A stretch of 9,185 nt of DNA. Origin: a bacterium. GTDB taxonomy: Bacteria; Patescibacteriota; Minisyncoccia; UBA6257; GWB1-50-10. Shown piece by piece: positions 1-6,724 of this stretch (positions are counted from its first letter, which is position 1; each line of letters opens with the position of its first letter). A program made the translations under genes and the position numbers. Under the pieces are notes generated by a model. It was given only the letters and a program-made list of their open reading frames with translations. It made no database searches and was not told the origin of the DNA. The stretch is from assembly GCA_021813265.1 (NCBI GenBank), contig JAKALF010000027.1, forward strand, positions 1 through 9,185, given 5' to 3'.

Positions 1-36
1 GAGAGAGTGAGGGATTATTTCAGAGAAAGCGAGTAA
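1..36 (+). CDS. Possible 3' end of an upstream gene (partial)
   Basis: Frame 1 is open from the window edge and reads ERVRDYFRESE before a TAA at 34-36. The charged, helix-like tail is plausible for a C-terminus. The stop lies directly before the -35 element of the uvrA promoter, which suits a tightly packed genome. Eleven residues are too few to identify a family. Frame 3 is also open to a TAA at 82-84 but gives a less protein-like peptide that would run through the promoter. That this is a real gene end is an inference. Confidence 0.3.
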   Translation, partial: ERVRDYFRESE

Positions 37-65
37 TTGCCGTTTTTCCGTTTTTGAACTATACT
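37..65 (+). promoter_or_regulatory. Sigma70-like promoter for the uvrA operon
   Basis: A -35 TTGCCG (37-42, 4/6 to TTGACA) is separated by exactly 17 bp from a -10 TATACT (60-65, 5/6 to TATAAT). Transcription would start near base 72 and give a leader of about 42 nt before the uvrA ATG at 114. A second AT-rich hexamer, TATAAG at 82-87, has no -35 at a good distance and is less likely. Confidence 0.6.
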
Positions 66-77
66 CACCTGGTACTA

Positions 78-100
78 CCCCTATAAGATTCTTTAAGGGG
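78..100 (+). promoter_or_regulatory. Leader hairpin covering the uvrA Shine-Dalgarno-like site
   Basis: CCCCT (78-82) can pair with AGGGG (96-100). After two mismatches, AAG (85-87) can pair with CTT (91-93) around a 3-nt loop. The 3' arm contains AAGGGG (95-100), the only purine-rich ribosome-binding-like stretch before uvrA, 13 nt from the ATG. If the RNA folds this way, the site is partly masked. The stem is short and no U-tract follows, so it is not an obvious terminator. Regulation is inferred, not shown. Confidence 0.3.
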
Positions 101-113
101 CATTTCTGCGTAT

Positions 114-2654
114 ATGAATGACAAGATTGTTATAAAAGGAGCGAGAGAACATAATCTCAAGAACATTAATCTCGAGATTCCTCGTGAGAAGCTCATTGTT
201 TTTACCGGTCTTTCGGGATCGGGAAAATCTTCGCTCGCCTTTGATACCATTTTTGCCGAGGGACAGAGAAGATATATTGAATCGCTTTCCGCGTACGCGC
301 GCCAGTTCTTGGGGAAACTTGATAAGCCCGACGTTGATGAGATAGAAGGACTTTCTCCCGCCATTTCCATAGATCAGAAAAGCCACTCCTCGAATCCACG
401 TTCAACGGTCGCGACTATTACGGAAATTTATGACTATCTCCGCGTGCTTTTCGCGCGAGCCGGGAAACCTTTTTGTCCCATATGTGGGAACGAGATTAGA
501 AAACTCACGACCGAAGAAATTGTTGACGTGGCGATCGATATTTCAAAACGGAACAAGGATGAGAGAAACATTATCATTCTCGCTCCGGCTGTTCGCGGGA
601 GAAAAGGGGAATATTATCAAATGCTCTATGATTTTTTAAACGCCGGATTTTCCGAAGTGCGCATTGATGGAGCATTTTATTCATTAAGAGACAAAATAGA
701 TCTTTCACGGTACAAACAGCATACCATTGAGCTTGTCGTTGATCGTATGCCCGCGGGAATGAGTTTTTCTATGAGAACGCAAGAAGGAAAAGAAAATCGT
801 TTGCGACTTTCCGAGGCCGTTGAATCCGCTCTTAAATATGGAAATGACGTGGTTACCATCATTACCAATCATGAAATATCGCTTTCCGGGAAGTTCACCT
901 GTCCTCATGACGGATTTTCATTTCCCGAAATAGAGCCTAGACTGTTTTCATTCAACAGTCCGTATGGCGCGTGTTCCGAGTGCAATGGTTTGGGAACGGA
1001 AAGCGTTTGGTCCGAGAAACCTTGTAAGGCTTGCAAGGGGAAACGGCTAAAGGAAGAAGCGCTCAACGTGCTTTTGAAAAACAAGAATATCGCGACCGTT
1101 GTTTCCTATTCTATAGCCGAAGCGTATCGATTTTTCTCCGAACTAAAGAATCAACCTTCTTATGGCGGGAATTTTAAGGAGATTGCCGAAATTCCTTTAA
1201 AGGAAATCACGAACCGTTTAAAATTTCTGCTTGATGTAGGTCTTGATTATCTTACACTGGAAAGAAAAGCGGGAACGCTTTCCGGAGGGGAGGCCCAACG
1301 CATTAGACTCGCGTCTCAGATAGGGTCTCGCCTTACGGGAACCCTCTATATCCTTGATGAACCCACCATCGGGCTTCATCAGCGCGATAATGATAAATTA
1401 ATCGCCACGTTGCATGATTTAAAAAATCTTGGAAACACCGTGATCGTGGTTGAGCATGACGAGGATACCATTCGTTCTTCCGATTATCTCGTAGACGTGG
1501 GACCCGCGGCGGGAACACATGGAGGAAAGATTATCGCTGAGGGACCCATGCCCGAGATCATCAAAGACACGAGCCAAACTTCCCTAACCTTAGACTATCT
1601 TCGGGGAAAACGTTTTATCACCGTTCCCGAGAAGCGGAGACCCGTTACCCGAGAACATGACGCTCTCTTCCTTTCAGGCGTTAGGGAAAACAATTTAAAA
1701 AACATTGACGTATCGATTCCTCTCCGAAGACTTGTTGCCGTTACGGGCGTATCGGGATCGGGAAAATCAACCCTCGTGTATGATGTTTTGTACAAAACAT
1801 TGGCTAACAGATTTAATGGAGCGAACTTTGTTCCCGGAAAATGCGGGAAGATAACGGGGATTGAATATATAACTCGCGTCATTAATATTGATCAGTCTCC
1901 CATAGGGAGGACTCCGCGATCAAACCCCGCTACCTATGTCGGAGCCTGGACCTTTATCAGAGACCTCTTCGCGTCAACCGAGGACGCTCGCGTTCGGGGA
2001 TACAAGCCGGGAAGGTTCAGTTTCAACGTGAAGGGAGGAAGGTGCGAAAATTGCGAAGGTCATGGCGTTATCGCGATCGAGATGCATTTCCTTCCCACGG
2101 TATTTGTCGAATGCGATGTTTGCAAGGGAAAACGGTTTGACAGGGAAACGCTCGAGGTTGAATACAAAGGAAAAAATATTCATGAGGCGCTTCAGATGAC
2201 TATTCAAGAAGCCGTCCGTTTTTTTGAGGATATTCCATGGCTTTATGACCGTTTGAAAATCTTGGAAGAGGTGGGTCTTGGATATTTGGAGCTTGGACAA
2301 TCCGCCACCACGCTTTCCGGAGGAGAGGCGCAGCGAATCAAACTTTCCTCGGAGCTCGGGAAACGCGACACGAGAAGAACCCTATATCTCCTTGATGAAC
2401 CCACGACGGGACTCCATTTCGCTGATGTTGAAAAACTTTTGGAAGTTTTAGAGAGACTCGTTGATCGGGGGAATACGGTTGTGGTTATCGAACACAATCT
2501 TGACGTGATAAAATCGGCCGATTGGGTGATTGATTTGGGTCCCGAGGGGGGAGATAAGGGTGGAGAAATCGTCGCTTTGGGTACGCCCGAGGCTGTGGCA
2601 AAAAAAGCGGGGAGCGCCACGGGGGAATATCTTAAAAACGTTTTGAATTCATGA
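114..2654 (+). CDS. uvrA: UvrABC excinuclease subunit A, compact form lacking the insertion domain
   Basis: UvrA is the DNA-damage sensor of nucleotide excision repair. It is a dimeric ABC-type ATPase that loads UvrB on lesions. The 846-residue protein has two ATPase halves: Walker A TGLSGSGKS (31-39) and TGVSGSGKS (544-552), signatures LSGGEAQR (389-396 and 734-741), and Walker B/D-loop ILDEPTIGLH (413-422) and LLDEPTTGLH (759-768). The UvrB-binding region (about 131-250) is present. The C-terminal zinc finger is intact (C644, C647, C667, C670). The usual length is about 940. The missing residues (about 95) fall between ACSEC (286-290) and PCKACKGKRL (303-312), where the insertion domain normally sits. 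CPHD (263-266) replaces a usual CPxC. The start fits family N-termini. The stop overlaps the uvrC start by 4 bp. The identity is certain; the effect of the missing domain is unknown. Confidence 0.97.
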   Translation: MNDKIVIKGAREHNLKNINLEIPREKLIVFTGLSGSGKSSLAFDTIFAEGQRRYIESLSAYARQFLGKLDKPDVDEIEGLSPAISIDQKSHSSNPRSTVATITEIYDYLRVLFARAGKPFCPICGNEIRKLTTEEIVDVAIDISKRNKDERNIIILAPAVRGRKGEYYQMLYDFLNAGFSEVRIDGAFYSLRDKIDLSRYKQHTIELVVDRMPAGMSFSMRTQEGKENRLRLSEAVESALKYGNDVVTIITNHEISLSGKFTCPHDGFSFPEIEPRLFSFNSPYGACSECNGLGTESVWSEKPCKACKGKRLKEEALNVLLKNKNIATVVSYSIAEAYRFFSELKNQPSYGGNFKEIAEIPLKEITNRLKFLLDVGLDYLTLERKAGTLSGGEAQRIRLASQIGSRLTGTLYILDEPTIGLHQRDNDKLIATLHDLKNLGNTVIVVEHDEDTIRSSDYLVDVGPAAGTHGGKIIAEGPMPEIIKDTSQTSLTLDYLRGKRFITVPEKRRPVTREHDALFLSGVRENNLKNIDVSIPLRRLVAVTGVSGSGKSTLVYDVLYKTLANRFNGANFVPGKCGKITGIEYITRVINIDQSPIGRTPRSNPATYVGAWTFIRDLFASTEDARVRGYKPGRFSFNVKGGRCENCEGHGVIAIEMHFLPTVFVECDVCKGKRFDRETLEVEYKGKNIHEALQMTIQEAVRFFEDIPWLYDRLKILEEVGLGYLELGQSATTLSGGEAQRIKLSSELGKRDTRRTLYLLDEPTTGLHFADVEKLLEVLERLVDRGNTVVVIEHNLDVIKSADWVIDLGPEGGDKGGEIVALGTPEAVAKKAGSATGEYLKNVLNS

Positions 2655-3859
2655 GTGTCATGAAACGCAATCAAACTTCGATCTATAGCCGCCTTCCCGA
2701 AACTCCCGGAGTCTATATCATGAAAGATTCCAAAGGAGGGATTCTCTATATCGGAAAAGCCGGAAATCTAAAAAGAAGAGTTTCAAGTTATTTTACCCGT
2801 CCCCATGATGTTCGGATAGAGAAACTTGTTTCTAAGATACGGGATATCGCGATACGGAAAACCGACACGACTCTTGAAGCCCTTATATTGGAATCTTCCC
2901 TTATCAAACATCATGAACCTCCCTTCAATATTAAAGAAAAAGATGATAAAAGTTTTTTGTATATTGAAATAACTGAGGAGACATATCCCCGAGTTCGTCT
3001 CGTGAGGGGAAAAGACAAAGAAGAGGGGAAACGTTTTGGTCCTTTTACCTCAGCGGGAAGCGCCCGAGAGGCCTATAAAATATTGAGAAGAATTTTTCCT
3101 TGGAATATCCATCCATCGGAAGGGGTGGGGAAATTTAAACGCCCCTGCTTTGATTATGAGGTTTCTTTGTGTCCCGGGACGTGCGTGGGACTCGTAGGAA
3201 TAGGAGAATATACAAAGACGATTTCACGTCTTGAGCTTTTTCTTTCCGGCCGGAAGAAAACCATTATACGGGATTTGAAAAAAGAGATGAAAGAAGCAAG
3301 CCGTGCGTTGGAGTTTGAAAAAGCCGAGAAATTAAAGCGGCAGCTTTTCGCGCTTCAGCACATTCAGGATGTCGCTCTCATTTATGACGACGTTCCGCTT
3401 TTTAAAGATTCTTCCCAAAAACGCATTGAAGGATACGATATTTCAGCCATATCGGGGACATCCGCGGTCGGCGTCATGGTCGTTTTTAAAGGAGAAAAGC
3501 CCGAGAAGAGCGAATACAGGAAATTTATCATACGCTCCTTTTCTCATCCGGATGACGTGGGTATGATGCTTGAAGTTTTGGAGCGGAGGTTTCGTAACGC
3601 GTGGACCAGACCCGATCTTATTCTCGTTGACGGAGGAAAGGGACAGGTAAACGGCGCGAAAGCTCTTTTGAAAGAAATGGGGATTGTAATTCCCGTTCTT
3701 GGAATCGCGAAGGGTCCCAAAAGAAAACGCAACGATTTTTTTGGTAATATCCCTGGATGGACCGATTCCAAAACTCTCATTCGCGCGCGTGATGAAGCGC
3801 ATCGTTTCGCCATTACATTTCACAGGAAGATAAGAGGTGCTAAACTGATAGGGAAATGA
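2651..3859 (+). CDS. uvrC: UvrABC excinuclease subunit C, minimised form
   Basis: UvrC makes the two incisions flanking a UvrB-bound lesion. The N-terminal GIY-YIG nuclease (about 13-100) shows GVY (20-22), YIG (33-35), KRRV (41-44), E81 and N93. A cysteine-rich segment (about 149-180) and a UVR helical motif that binds UvrB (about 208-238) follow. The RNase H-like nuclease (about 258-395) carries the DDH set D263 (YDIS), D327 (VDGGKGQ) and H384 (EAHRF). At 402 aa it is much shorter than the usual 550-600. About 100 residues between UVR and RNase H are absent, and the protein ends just after ITFHRK, with no helix-hairpin-helix tail. The ATG at 2651 overlaps the uvrA stop (ATGA); a second ATG at 2660 is a possible alternative. 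No Shine-Dalgarno is near, so translation is probably coupled to uvrA. Both nuclease sites look intact, so it is not an obvious pseudogene. Confidence 0.95.
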   Translation: MSVMKRNQTSIYSRLPETPGVYIMKDSKGGILYIGKAGNLKRRVSSYFTRPHDVRIEKLVSKIRDIAIRKTDTTLEALILESSLIKHHEPPFNIKEKDDKSFLYIEITEETYPRVRLVRGKDKEEGKRFGPFTSAGSAREAYKILRRIFPWNIHPSEGVGKFKRPCFDYEVSLCPGTCVGLVGIGEYTKTISRLELFLSGRKKTIIRDLKKEMKEASRALEFEKAEKLKRQLFALQHIQDVALIYDDVPLFKDSSQKRIEGYDISAISGTSAVGVMVVFKGEKPEKSEYRKFIIRSFSHPDDVGMMLEVLERRFRNAWTRPDLILVDGGKGQVNGAKALLKEMGIVIPVLGIAKGPKRKRNDFFGNIPGWTDSKTLIRARDEAHRFAITFHRKIRGAKLIGK

Positions 3860-4713
3860 AAGAAGATACTCTTATTGGCGGACACGTTTCAACGAATGGG
3901 GGACTTTTTGTTTCTCCTCGAAACGCCATGGATATCGGAGCGAATGCCATGCAGATTTTCGGATCGTCTCCTCGAATGTGGCGCGCCCGTATTCCGGAAA
4001 AGGAAGAGATCAAAAAGTATAAAGAAGAACTTAAAAGTAGGGGCATACGAGCGGTGTTTCTCCACGCCGCGTATTTGGTGAATCTCGCGAGTTCCAATTC
4101 CGATATTTACGAGAAATCCGTGAAGAGTCTTATCGATCATCTTATGATCGCGGAGATGATGGGGACGGAAGGACTCATTTTTCACGTGGGCTCTTCAAAA
4201 GGGATGGAAAAAGAAAAAGCTTTTAACCAGCAAGCTCTCGGGATGAAGGAGGTTTTGAAACGCGTCCCTGGTACCTCCTCCCTTATTATGGAAAACACGG
4301 CGGGAGGAGGGGAGAAGATCGGAGGGACGATCGATGAGCTCGCCAATCTCTATTCCCGAGTTGATTCATCAAGAGTCGCGGTTTGTTTTGACACGGCTCA
4401 CGCGCTTGAATCCGGTCTCGTGTCTTCATACACAAAAGAGAATATATCTGATCTTTTTGACGAGATTGATGGGAAGATAGGACTTCGGAACCTTTTGGTC
4501 TTTCATATCAACGACTCAAAAACCCCTCCTTCTTCGCATCATGACAGGCATGAGAATATCGGAGAGGGATATATCGGAATACGGGGGTTTCAAGAGTTCG
4601 CGAAGGAAAAAAGAATCGCGGGAAAACCCTGGATACTCGAAGTTCCCGGGTTTGAAGGGAAAGGTCCCGACAAAAAAAATATCGAGATTGTAAAAACCCT
4701 TTTGGCATCATGA
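3856..4713 (+). CDS. nfo: Deoxyribonuclease IV (AP endonuclease, Nfo family)
   Basis: Endonuclease IV cuts the DNA backbone 5' to abasic sites and removes 3'-blocking groups in base excision repair. It uses a three-zinc centre in a TIM barrel. The 285-residue length is typical. All nine zinc ligands are visible at positions nearly identical to the E. coli enzyme: H70, H110, E146, D179, H182, H217, D230, H232 and E262. Family motifs are GGHVS near the N-terminus, VCFDTAHALESG (176-187), FHINDSK (216-222) and HHDRHENIGEG (228-238). The ATG overlaps the uvrC stop as ATGA. Only a weak AGGG (3850-3853) lies upstream, very close to the start, so translational coupling is likely. Its place directly behind uvrA-uvrC makes this a mixed excision-repair operon. 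Confidence 0.96.
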   Translation: MKEDTLIGGHVSTNGGLFVSPRNAMDIGANAMQIFGSSPRMWRARIPEKEEIKKYKEELKSRGIRAVFLHAAYLVNLASSNSDIYEKSVKSLIDHLMIAEMMGTEGLIFHVGSSKGMEKEKAFNQQALGMKEVLKRVPGTSSLIMENTAGGGEKIGGTIDELANLYSRVDSSRVAVCFDTAHALESGLVSSYTKENISDLFDEIDGKIGLRNLLVFHINDSKTPPSSHHDRHENIGEGYIGIRGFQEFAKEKRIAGKPWILEVPGFEGKGPDKKNIEIVKTLLAS

Positions 4714-5042
4714 AGGTTTTTAACGTTACTCAAAATCGCGAGGTTATCTCTTCCGTTGAGGTTCTCAAAACATTTTCTCAAAAATCAAAAGGACTCATCG
4801 GCTCTTCTTCTCCTTACACGGTTTTTTTGAAAACGAGATGGGGAATACATACCTTCGGTCTTTCGTTTCCCATTGATGTTGTCGTGTGCGATACGCGCAT
4901 GAAGATTTGCGTTTTACGAGAACGTTTGGTTTCAAACAGGATGTTTTTTTGGAATCCCCGCTATCCGAATGTTTTTGAATTTCCCTCGGGAACCATACGG
5001 AAATCGGGGACGCGTATAGCGGATATCTTGGAGTTGCGATAA
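4710..5042 (+). CDS. DUF192 family protein
   Basis: This is a 110-residue protein of the DUF192 (COG1430) family, whose biochemical role is not established. Recognisable parts are the SKGLIG stretch (26-31), the core GIHTFGLSFPIDVVV (45-59), which corresponds to the family's xHTFGMxFPIDVVF element, and EFPSGTIRKSGTRIAD (90-105) near the end. There is no signal peptide or membrane helix, so the protein is probably cytoplasmic, unlike the many secreted DUF192 members. The ATG overlaps the nfo stop (ATGA) and no Shine-Dalgarno is seen, so it is cotranscribed and probably translationally coupled. The link to DNA repair is positional only. Confidence 0.8.
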   Translation: MKVFNVTQNREVISSVEVLKTFSQKSKGLIGSSSPYTVFLKTRWGIHTFGLSFPIDVVVCDTRMKICVLRERLVSNRMFFWNPRYPNVFEFPSGTIRKSGTRIADILELR

Positions 5043-5051
5043 CCACACATT

Positions 5052-6692
5052 ATGAATTTATTTGAAGAACTGAAACATATTATACGCGGAGAAGTTGAAG
5101 ATAATGAAAAAACGCTTGAGACATACAGTACCGATTACTCTCTTTTTAAGGTAAAACCCAACGTTGTGGTTTTTCCTAAAGATACCGAAGATATTCAAAA
5201 TCTCGTTTCGTACGCGTCGGAGAAAAAGAAGAAAGGAGGAGATATTTCTCTTACGGCTCGTTCGGCGGGAACGGATATGTCGGGCGGTCCTTTGAACGAT
5301 TCCGTGATTGTTGAATGTACGCGTCATGTTAACCGTATACGGGAGATAACGGATACGTACGCTATCGTGGAACCGGGCCTCTACTACCGCGATTTCGAAC
5401 GAGAACTTGATGCCCGAGGCCTTTTATATCCCGCGTATCCCGCCTCAAAGGATCTTTGCGCCATTGGGGGGATGGTAAACAACAATTCCGGAGGAGAGAG
5501 AACTCTGAAATACGGGAAAACGGAAAAGTATGTTCAAGAAGTTTCTGTTGTGCTCTCCGATGGAAAGGAACATACCTTGAGACCTCTTTCGGGAAAGGAA
5601 CTTGAATCCAAACTCAAGGAAGAAGGTTTTGAGGGTGATTTGTATAGAAATATTTACGCGTTGCTTGACGGCAACTATGATCTTATTCAAAAAGCTAAAC
5701 CCAAAGTTTCAAAAAATTCGGCGGGTTATGCCCTATGGAACGCCTGGGACGGGAAGACTCTCGATCTCACTCAACTTATCGTTGGATCCCAGGGAACGCT
5801 CGGTATTATGACATCCGTGAAACTGGGGGTTATAACAAAACCGGCATATTCGGGACTCGCGGTTATTTTTTCCCGTTCTTTAAGTTCCGTTCCCGACCTT
5901 GTGAGGGATCTTCTCGCTTTAAATCCGGAAAGCGTTGAGTCGTATGATGATAAAACGCTTCGTTTCGCTTTGAGATTTTTCCCCTCGCTTTTTTCTTTTA
6001 TGAAGGGAGGTATACTTACCCTGCTTTTCAAATTCATTCCGGAAATTCTCATGGTTCTAAAAGGAGGAATGCCCAAGATGATTCTTCTCGTGTCCTTCGC
6101 GTCCCACGACAAGGAAGAGATTAAAAAGAATCTCCTAAAAACTCTTGAGATAACCAAACACTATCCCGCGCGAGCAAGGGTTATCAAGGATGAATATGAG
6201 GCTCAAAAATATTGGGTCATTCGCAGACAAAGTTTCAATTTGCTTCATGAGCGCGCCAAAGCTATGTACGCGGCCCCTTTTATCGACGATGTTATTATAG
6301 ACCCCCAATACATGTCCGAGTTCCTTCCTAAGGTAAACGCGATTTTAGAAGAGCGTAAAGATAAATTTATCTATACGATCGCGGGACATCCCGGAGACGG
6401 AAATTTTCATATCATCCCCCTTATCCGCTTACATGACAAAGAAACCGTGGATCTTTTGCGTCCCATTATGGATCGCGTATATAAACTTGTTTCTCAATAT
6501 GGAGGATCCATTACCGCGGAACATAACGATGGATTAATTCGCACCCCATATCTTCTTGGCATGTTCGGAAAATCCATCATAGATCTTTTTGAGGAGGTCA
6601 AACGTATTTTTGATCCCTTGGGAGTGTTTAATCCTAGGAAAAAGGTTCATGGAGATATTGATTACGCGTTTAGCCATTTGCGGGATCGGTAG
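5052..6692 (+). CDS. FAD-binding oxidoreductase, GlcD/D-lactate dehydrogenase type
   Basis: This 546-residue flavoenzyme belongs to the FAD_binding_4 / FAD-oxidase_C group, which oxidises D-2-hydroxy acids such as D-lactate, glycolate or 2-hydroxyglutarate. The FAD domain (about 35-260) shows ARSAGTDMSGG (69-79), IGGMVNNNSGG (138-148) and VGSQGTLGIMT (244-254). The C-terminal domain shows APFIDDVIIDP (408-418), the likely metal-binding HPGDGNFH (446-453), EHNDGLIRTPYL (490-501) and a DPLGVFNPRK end motif (521-530). The EHNDGLIRTPYL motif is closest to FAD proteins that are often fused to Fe-S modules, but no Fe-S domain is present; only two Cys are seen (C89, C136). A hydrophobic stretch at about 305-350 could touch the membrane. 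It starts 9 nt after the DUF192 stop, with GGAG 18 nt upstream, too far to be a usual ribosome site. The substrate cannot be told from sequence. Confidence 0.88.
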   Translation: MNLFEELKHIIRGEVEDNEKTLETYSTDYSLFKVKPNVVVFPKDTEDIQNLVSYASEKKKKGGDISLTARSAGTDMSGGPLNDSVIVECTRHVNRIREITDTYAIVEPGLYYRDFERELDARGLLYPAYPASKDLCAIGGMVNNNSGGERTLKYGKTEKYVQEVSVVLSDGKEHTLRPLSGKELESKLKEEGFEGDLYRNIYALLDGNYDLIQKAKPKVSKNSAGYALWNAWDGKTLDLTQLIVGSQGTLGIMTSVKLGVITKPAYSGLAVIFSRSLSSVPDLVRDLLALNPESVESYDDKTLRFALRFFPSLFSFMKGGILTLLFKFIPEILMVLKGGMPKMILLVSFASHDKEEIKKNLLKTLEITKHYPARARVIKDEYEAQKYWVIRRQSFNLLHERAKAMYAAPFIDDVIIDPQYMSEFLPKVNAILEERKDKFIYTIAGHPGDGNFHIIPLIRLHDKETVDLLRPIMDRVYKLVSQYGGSITAEHNDGLIRTPYLLGMFGKSIIDLFEEVKRIFDPLGVFNPRKKVHGDIDYAFSHLRDR

Positions 6693-6712
6693 ATTTAGGG
6701 CTTTTTTTGGTT

Positions 6713-6718
6713 TATAAT
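6713..6718 (+). promoter_or_regulatory. Consensus -10 element of the PerM-family gene
   Basis: A perfect TATAAT lies 6 nt before the ATG at 6725, so the expected start of transcription (7 nt after the hexamer) falls on the ATG itself. The -35 position at 17-bp spacing is TAGATT (6690-6695), a weak 3/6 match that overlaps the stop codon of the FAD gene. A T7 tract (6702-6708) sits in the spacer. No Shine-Dalgarno could fit, which supports a leaderless mRNA. Confidence 0.55.
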
Positions 6719-6724
6719 CATAAT

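Larger units (their letters stand above)
37..6692 (+). other. Predicted operon uvrA-uvrC-nfo-DUF192-FAD oxidoreductase
   Basis: The promoter at 37-65 precedes five same-strand genes with gaps of -4, -4, -4 and +9 bases. Each overlap is the tetranucleotide ATGA (at 2651, 3856 and 4710), so each stop is followed at once by a new start. No terminator or internal promoter is evident. This suggests one transcript and coupled translation. Confidence 0.7.

Noticed and set aside
213..1768. A 17-nt direct repeat (TCGGGATCGGGAAAATC at 213-229 and 1752-1768) and a 16-nt repeat (TCCTTGATGAACCCAC at 1351-1366 and 2389-2404) within uvrA.
   Set aside because: Both encode the same conserved ATPase motifs (GSGKS and LDEPT) in the two duplicated halves of UvrA. 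Protein constraint and shared codon choice explain them.
2243..2674. Long open frames on the - strand, such as 2243-2674 (143 aa), 8515-9039 (174 aa) and 5771-6157 (128 aa).
   Set aside because: All lie opposite strongly conserved genes, show no recognisable domain, and have no ribosome site or promoter. They are shadows of the + strand codon pattern.
6672..6708. Possible terminator after the FAD gene: AGCC (6672-6675) with GGCT (6699-6702) followed by T's.
   Set aside because: Only 4 bp with a loop of more than 20 nt and no inner pairing; not stable enough to call.
6707..6724. Upstream TTG start (6707) for the PerM-family gene.
   Set aside because: It would add six residues encoded by the perfect -10 hexamer. 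The ATG at 6725 gives a normal N-terminus.
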